Assembly (NCBI GenBank): GCA_934090595.1
Contig: CAKOJO010000006.1
Span: forward strand, 1 to 33,271
From: an uncultured Bacilli bacterium
Lineage (GTDB): Bacteria; Bacillota_I; Bacilli_A; RF39; UBA660
Direction: 5' to 3'
DNA: 33,271 nucleotides
Part shown: one piece after another, positions 31,541-33,271 of the stretch
How the letters are laid out: each line of letters starts with the position of its first letter
How positions within the stretch are numbered: position 1 is the first letter of the stretch
Program-made: the position numbers and the translations under genes
The notes under the pieces: generated by a model
Database searches by the model: none
Seen by the model: only the letters and a program-made list of their open reading frames with translations
What the model was told of the DNA's origin: nothing

Positions 31541-31948
31541 CTATTTTTCTAAATCCATATCTTCTTCTACTTCTTTTTGATTGATTTCATTTTTCTTTTT
31601 CCATTCAATTAGTCTTCTTGCATTTGAACCTATTTCATTCCAACTAGAAGAAACACACATTGTCCTATTTTCTATATTTGGATTTTTCATAACATTTATA
31701 GTTATATTCTTATACGAAGGTTCTTTAAAACAAATTAAGTCATTTGATCTAATGCAAACATATCTATCATCATTTTTATCTTTTAAAATAGCATAAAGAT
31801 TATAATTTGTTTTCTGATACTTAAATATTTCTAAATTGTATTTATTAATTTGCTTTTGCAATTCATTTTTCATTTGATTAGGATAATCTTCATAATTTTT
31901 ATTTTTCTTCAATATTTTTTCTTCTATCCATTTGTTCATATAATCCAT
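31541..31948 (-). CDS. Hypothetical protein, 135 residues, with shared tail
   Basis: A soluble protein with a lysine-rich helical N-terminus (KWIEEKILKKNKNYEDYPNQ) and a beta-rich C-terminal half (NLYAILKDKNDDRYVCIRSN). It ends in EVEEDMDLEK, the shared tail. The ATG at 31948 is preferred because GGAGGAG lies 7 nt upstream. The longer GTG frame to 31990 has no such site and overlaps the membrane-protein gene more. Function is unknown. Confidence 0.65.
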   Translation of the reverse strand: MDYMNKWIEEKILKKNKNYEDYPNQMKNELQKQINKYNLEIFKYQKTNYNLYAILKDKNDDRYVCIRSNDLICFKEPSYKNITINVMKNPNIENRTMCVSSSWNEIGSNARRLIEWKKKNEINQKEVEEDMDLEK

Positions 31949-32063
31949 CTCTTGACTCCTCCAATCTTGAACACTCACTTGATATGACACAGCAAGAATA
32001 GCAAAATACTAGAACAAATAATAATATTAATACTCCAAATACAACTAATAATATTTTTAACAT
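31899..32063 (-). CDS. Small single-pass membrane protein
   Basis: A 54-residue protein: one strongly hydrophobic helix (LKILLVVFGVLILLFVLVF), a cysteine-rich boundary (CYSCC, then SEC), then a charged helix (SRLEESRDGLYEQMDRRKN). The ATG at 32063 is preferred, with AAAGG in the methyltransferase's last codons. Upstream frame to 32090 lacks a site. It overlaps the next gene by 50 nt. A membrane anchor or surface/entry-exclusion role is possible, but nothing in the sequence shows it. Confidence 0.62.
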   Translation of the reverse strand: MLKILLVVFGVLILLFVLVFCYSCCVISSECSRLEESRDGLYEQMDRRKNIEEK

Positions 32064-32067
32064 ATAT

Positions 32068-33096
32068 TTACCTTTCCAATTCACAATCATCTAATTCAAC
32101 TTGAGATTGAATATTTTCAACCATTTTATTAAACATAACTTCATCTTTTTCTATTGCAATGCTATTTCTATTAGTATTTAAACATGCAACAACAAAATTA
32201 CCACTACCTGCATATTGATCTAAAAGAGTTTCAAAAGGATTTGAAATATATGAAATAATACTTTCTAAAAGTTCTACTGGTTTTTCTGCCTCCATTACCT
32301 TATCATTTTTTCCTCTTGGTTGATAATCAAATGTTGTTGGCAGCATACCATTAGTCCCCTTCATATAACATACATCAAATCCTTTATTAATTAGAATATC
32401 TCTTACTTCATAAGAAGTTTTACCTTTAATATCAATATTATTTTTAGTTGCTATTTCTATATTCTTTTTAGCATCTAATTTTAATGCTCTAGGTTCTCCT
32501 TTTGAGAAAATCATGACATCTTCTACATTCTTTGATTTTCTTCCTGTATTAGCAACAAAATCACCTTTTTTCCAAGGTACTTTAGCAAAATACTTGAATC
32601 CACTTTTAATTGCCATATCTTTAACTTCAAAAAGATATTGATAATTAATTTCAGATTCTTCAGGTAAAAATTCTACAAGAAAAGCACCTTCTTTTAAAAC
32701 TCTTTGTTTTTCTTCAAAATCTTTTTGGTTATATTTAAATAACTCATAGGAAGCAAATTTCCTATTTCCTCCTGTTAATGCTTTTGATAAATCATAAGGA
32801 TGGTCAGTTATAATTCCATCTATTGAATTATCTGGAATCATAGATAAATCTCTACCATCTCCATTAATAAGTAAACAATCATTTCTATCACCATTAATTT
32901 GAGAAGTAACTTTATATACTCCACGAGAAACTTTTTCAAACAATCCCTTTTCAACGCCTTCGTATATTCTTGCTCTTATTGATTCATTATTTACTTTCAT
33001 CACAGAATTAACAAGCTTTGTTGCTTCTTTAACAGTAAATTGTTCATCATCCAAAAAGTATTGAAATAGATTCATCTGAATAGTATTATCTGTCAT
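32068..33096 (-). CDS. DNA methyltransferase (N6/N4 amino type) with shared tail
   Basis: A 342-residue SAM-dependent DNA amino-methyltransferase. An N-terminal winged-helix-like segment (about 15-65) is followed by catalytic motif IV as ITDHPYDL (DHPY, 98-101, in place of DPPY), and later by EKPVELLESII and the SAM-binding motif DQYAGSGNF (293-301), so motif IV precedes motif I. It would modify element or recipient DNA against restriction; specificity is not readable. No restriction endonuclease is adjacent, so it looks solitary. It ends in QVELDDCELER, a form of the shared tail. The ATG overlaps the upstream gene by 11 nt. Confidence 0.87.
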   Translation of the reverse strand: MTDNTIQMNLFQYFLDDEQFTVKEATKLVNSVMKVNNESIRARIYEGVEKGLFEKVSRGVYKVTSQINGDRNDCLLINGDGRDLSMIPDNSIDGIITDHPYDLSKALTGGNRKFASYELFKYNQKDFEEKQRVLKEGAFLVEFLPEESEINYQYLFEVKDMAIKSGFKYFAKVPWKKGDFVANTGRKSKNVEDVMIFSKGEPRALKLDAKKNIEIATKNNIDIKGKTSYEVRDILINKGFDVCYMKGTNGMLPTTFDYQPRGKNDKVMEAEKPVELLESIISYISNPFETLLDQYAGSGNFVVACLNTNRNSIAIEKDEVMFNKMVENIQSQVELDDCELER

Positions 33097-33271
33097 ATTC
33101 TACTTCATCCATTTCTTGTTCCTTATCTTTTTTTAAACATGGTTCTAATAGTTGTTTTAATTTATCACATAAATCAGTTTGCTTTTTAAATCGGAATGAC
33201 TCATAACTATCATTATATTCTCTACTATTTACATCCAAATCTAACTGAGCAGTCGTAATTTCAAATACTCC
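33086..33271 (-). CDS. Hypothetical protein, C-terminal part only, with shared tail
   Basis: The minus-strand frame is open from the right edge to a TAA at 33086, giving the last 61 residues of a longer protein (FRFKKQTDLCDKLKQLLEP). It ends in EQEMDEVEYDR, very close to EQEMDEIEYE of the recombinase-like protein at 10398. The stop overlaps the methyltransferase start. Function cannot be judged from this part. Confidence 0.7.
   Translation of the reverse strand, partial: GVFEITTAQLDLDVNSREYNDSYESFRFKKQTDLCDKLKQLLEPCLKKDKEQEMDEVEYDR

Noticed and set aside
1..33271. CRISPR arrays, insertion sequences, tRNA or rRNA genes
   Set aside because: No regularly spaced repeats, transposase genes or RNA-gene features were visible on either strand.

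Overview
The window is almost entirely one integrative conjugative element (ICE) in a very AT-rich, standard-code Firmicute. Its low GC, AAGGAG-type ribosome binding sites, frequent TTG/GTG starts, class B sortase and single-membrane-type conjugation machinery fit a gut Bacilli/Erysipelotrichia-like commensal; the exact taxon is inference. Every supported gene lies on the minus strand, so transcription runs right to left.

Left edge (1-340): host chromosome. It holds the first codons of a probable ABC-transporter ATPase, a terminator, and the cut-off last ~45 codons of seryl-tRNA synthetase (serS). The ICE therefore sits inside the 3' end of serS, and the junction falls within the last codons of the element's large serine recombinase (276-2135). 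The other end of the element, and the serS 5' part, lie beyond the right edge.

Layout from left to right: integration and regulation (recombinase, small ORF, Xre regulator, class B sortase, 276-4371); small accessory genes (4428-5603); mobilisation (MOBP-type relaxase, ribbon-helix-helix accessory protein, duplicated-domain DNA-binding candidate, and an oriT-like intergenic region at 8660-8770); a block of small soluble proteins beside oriT (8789-17105: ArdC-like antirestriction protein, a serine-recombinase-like protein lacking the catalytic serine, a 5'-nucleotidase-like HAD protein, SSB, two tandem paralogues, a second Xre regulator); the type IV secretion channel (17123-27587: two Ig-like membrane proteins, CHAP hydrolase, VirB4, PrgI/VirB3, VirB6, VirB2/Maff2, VirD4, PcfB-like protein); a DnaG-type primase (27589-30630); and a second block of soluble proteins including a DNA methyltransferase (30641 to the edge).

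The most notable signal is that about 15 otherwise unrelated soluble proteins end in nearly the same short tail of acidic residues alternating with Ile/Leu/Met. Channel proteins, relaxase, primase, sortase and regulators lack it. The carriers include exactly the kinds of protein that would help incoming single-stranded DNA in a recipient (ArdC, SSB, methyltransferase). My inference is a C-terminal export signal that marks a protein cargo for co-transfer through the conjugation channel. A shared palindrome, TGTCTACAATAGTAGACA, precedes the pilin gene, the second Xre gene and the SSB cluster, suggesting a small regulon that coordinates channel and cargo expression.
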